DNA of 64,000 nucleotides from Murimonas intestini (lineage in GTDB: Bacteria > Bacillota > Clostridia > Lachnospirales > Lachnospiraceae), in the NCBI RefSeq assembly GCF_024622195.1, contig NZ_JANKBI010000005.1:248001-312000 (forward strand), read 5' to 3'. Position 1 is the stretch's first letter; the number at the start of each line of letters is the position of its first letter. Made by a program: the position numbers and the translations under genes. This document shows, in pieces, positions 62,811 through 64,000 of the stretch. Below the pieces are notes generated by a model. It saw only the letters and a program-made list of their open reading frames with translations. It was not told the DNA's origin and searched no databases.

Positions 62811-63177
62811 CCCTTGAATCATTTTCTTACAGTCTGTGCAGTTACACCAAAGCCTTATATTCCCTATTTTAACGCATACTTACCATGTTGTCATCAGGTA
62901 TTTTGCTGCTGTTCACACGCCGCTATTTTTCAAAATGTGTTACTATTTATACAACACTTTCCCTCTCTCAAACGTTTACTATATGAGAACAGAAAACAAG
63001 CCGCTGCGCAGCGGACCCTTAAATGTATGAAAGGTCTGAAGGATATGACAGGTTTTCAGGAATATGAATTTTACAAACAGCGGGAATTGCTGCAGAGGGC
63101 AGCACTGGAACGAGAGCGGCTGTTCCGGTTAAGGAACTATGCCATTTCTCAGGCAGGAAAGGAACAACAAAAGCATG
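62811..63177. other. Region before the sigma factor gene
   Basis: 367 bases. The first part (to about 63000) is AT-rich and holds no clear gene. At 63001-63014 is the perfect palindrome CCGCTGCGCAGCGG. From 63027 a possible small reading frame begins. No promoter could be assigned with confidence. Confidence 0.4.
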
Positions 63178-63302
63178 GTTGGTCGAATCTATCAGCTTTT
63201 TTACTGGGAATTATTCCGGTACATGAAAAAGAGTACAGGCTCCATGGCAGAGGCCGAAGACATTGTGCAGGAGACTTTCCTTCGCGCACTGGAACACTCT
63301 GA
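63027..63302 (+). CDS. Possible small protein overlapping the sigma factor gene
   Basis: A 91-residue frame from ATG 63027 (or 84 residues from ATG 63048). The first 50 residues are a charged amphipathic helix (YEFYKQRELLQRAALERERL) that looks like real coding sequence, whereas the last 40 overlap the sigma gene in another frame and do not. Either a short gene runs on into the sigma gene because its own stop was lost, or the likeness is chance. No strong ribosome binding site is seen. Confidence 0.35.
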   Translation: MKGLKDMTGFQEYEFYKQRELLQRAALERERLFRLRNYAISQAGKEQQKHGWSNLSAFLLGIIPVHEKEYRLHGRGRRHCAGDFPSRTGTL

Positions 63303-63645
63303 TTTAATTAATACTATGAGTGAAGCAAAATGCAGGTCATGGCTGTACCGTACTGCAAAAAATATCTGTATTGACAGGATCAGGCACGTACAGGCCGAAC
63401 CCGTACTGACTGCAAAGGATTACCTGGAGGATGACTTTACCCGCACCGAGGTTTTGCAGATGTGCAGTGTGCTGGACCCGAAAGATAAGGCTTTGTTCCT
63501 GCTCAGATATTTTGAAGGCTACAATGCCAATGAGTTGGGAGAGATGTATGGCCTGCCCTCCTCCACGATACGTGCCCGGCTTATGGCTGCAAGACAAAAA
63601 CTGAAAGAATTTTATCCTGAATTAAAAAAGAAAGGCGGTAAATAA
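63178..63645 (+). CDS. Sigma-70 family (ECF-like) RNA polymerase sigma factor
   Basis: 155 residues from ATG 63178 (an in-frame ATG at 63139 would add 13). Region 2 (about 1-75) has the characteristic AEDIVQETFLRALEH and WLYRTAKNICIDRIR segments; region 4 (about 105-150) has a helix-turn-helix in YNANELGEMYGLPSSTIRARL. ECF sigma factors direct polymerase to specific promoters, usually under control of an anti-sigma factor coded next to them. The following gene starts 1 base after the stop, so it is the natural candidate partner. Confidence 0.88.
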   Translation, partial: VGRIYQLFYWELFRYMKKSTGSMAEAEDIVQETFLRALEHSDLINTMSEAKCRSWLYRTAKNICIDRIRHVQAEPVLTAKDYLEDDFTRTEVLQMCSVLDPKDKALFLLRYFEGYNANELGEMYGLPSSTIRARLMAARQKLKEFYPELKKKGGK

Positions 63646-63646
63646 C

Positions 63647-64000
63647 ATGAATGAAAAAAAGAATTTATCAATCACTGCAATGATCTGTGACCTGAGGGAA
63701 GTGAACGAAGAGGTACTTAACCAGTATGGAGAAATTTATGTAGAATCTATGATCGTCTATGTCACGGAACAATCCCAGGAAATATTGAACAGGCATCATG
63801 TTCAGATAGAATCTATGATCCTGGAAAGGCTGGATCTGGATGTTGAAATTATAGAACGCAATGGGACTTTTACCATCACTCCTGCTCCTGCCGGAAATAA
63901 AAAGCTTAACTTGATAGTCAATGGACGGCTTATCATTGAACCCGGCTCTAATGAAGCTCTTACTAATTATATCCACATCCAGGTCAACGGTGAAGTTATT
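63647..64000 (+). CDS. Unidentified protein downstream of the sigma gene, cut by window end
   Basis: 118 residues are visible, open to the edge. It starts 1 base after the sigma gene stop, with AAAGGCGG upstream. The N-terminal part is helical (NEEVLNQYGEIYVESM, EILNRHH), the later part beta-rich (TFTITPAPAG, LNLIVNGRLIIEPGS). No membrane helix and no zinc-binding anti-sigma HxxxCxxC motif is seen in the visible part. It may still be a regulator of the sigma factor given the spacing. Confidence 0.65.
   Translation, partial: MNEKKNLSITAMICDLREVNEEVLNQYGEIYVESMIVYVTEQSQEILNRHHVQIESMILERLDLDVEIIERNGTFTITPAPAGNKKLNLIVNGRLIIEPGSNEALTNYIHIQVNGEVI

Noticed and set aside
62814..63026. Upstream extension of the small ORF before the sigma gene
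   Set aside because: The first 70 codons are Cys/Phe/His-rich, unlike coding sequence, and start next to the hairpin element.
63668..63976. Minus-strand 102-codon frame at the window end
   Set aside because: Opposes the open frame that follows the sigma gene at 1-base spacing, and lacks a start signal.

Overview
The window looks like a chromosomal segment of a Clostridia member, most likely a Lachnospiraceae gut anaerobe. The evidence is the type VII-like secretion locus, the M56/BlaI pair, an L10 leader of Firmicute type, strong AGGAGG ribosome binding sites, consensus sigma-A promoters (TTGACA-17-TATAAT) and a DxD-type GH4 glycosidase beside an AraC regulator. Species cannot be told from sequence reading alone. 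No tRNA, rRNA, CRISPR array, insertion sequence or prophage is visible.

Left part (1-16.2 kb) is accessory: a truncated four-helix membrane protein with its own promoter; a BlaI/M56-peptidase regulatory pair with three ACTA-N6-TAGT operator-like sites; a GH4 alpha-galacturonidase-like enzyme divergent from an AraC regulator; a large PAS-GGDEF-GAF-histidine kinase-receiver hybrid; an orphan uroporphyrinogen-decarboxylase-like methyltransferase; a GNAT acetyltransferase with a tiny zinc-ribbon protein; a sialate-esterase-like SGNH enzyme; a Sel1-repeat and a WG-repeat secreted protein.

Middle part (16.2-34.8 kb) is the housekeeping core, nearly all on the minus strand: rplJ-rplL-rpoB-rpoC, then rpsL-rpsG-fusA-tuf. 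A VanZ-like gene on the plus strand sits between rpoC and rpsL, so the str operon starts from its own consensus promoter. An L10 leader precedes rplJ, a strong terminator follows rplL and a second promoter precedes rpoB. An apparently carA-less carB and an XRE-type regulator lie upstream.

The 36.4-55.3 kb stretch is one minus-strand locus of ten genes related to type VII secretion: zinc-ribbon membrane protein, Hanks-type kinase-TM-TPR protein, a 47-residue membrane microprotein, FHA-FtsK/SpoIIIE ATPase (EssC-like), YukD-like ubiquitin fold, two WXG100 proteins, an SLH/BIG lipoprotein, and two large zinc-ribbon/TM/TPR/DUF5050 proteins with tandem repeats. The classical EsaA, EssA and EssB are not recognised; the kinase-TM-TPR protein has the EssB layout but keeps catalytic kinase residues. 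This is the best candidate for an under-described system here.

The right part (55.4-64 kb) holds rpmG-secE-nusG-rplK-rplA, with an L1-binding-like hairpin before both rplK and rplA; then a queuine-salvage operon (nucleoside hydrolase, ECF S-component, radical SAM enzyme) preceded by a preQ1-I riboswitch; a split ThrE-type exporter; a MalY/PatB aminotransferase; a composite hairpin repeat; and an ECF-like sigma factor followed by an unidentified gene cut by the window end.
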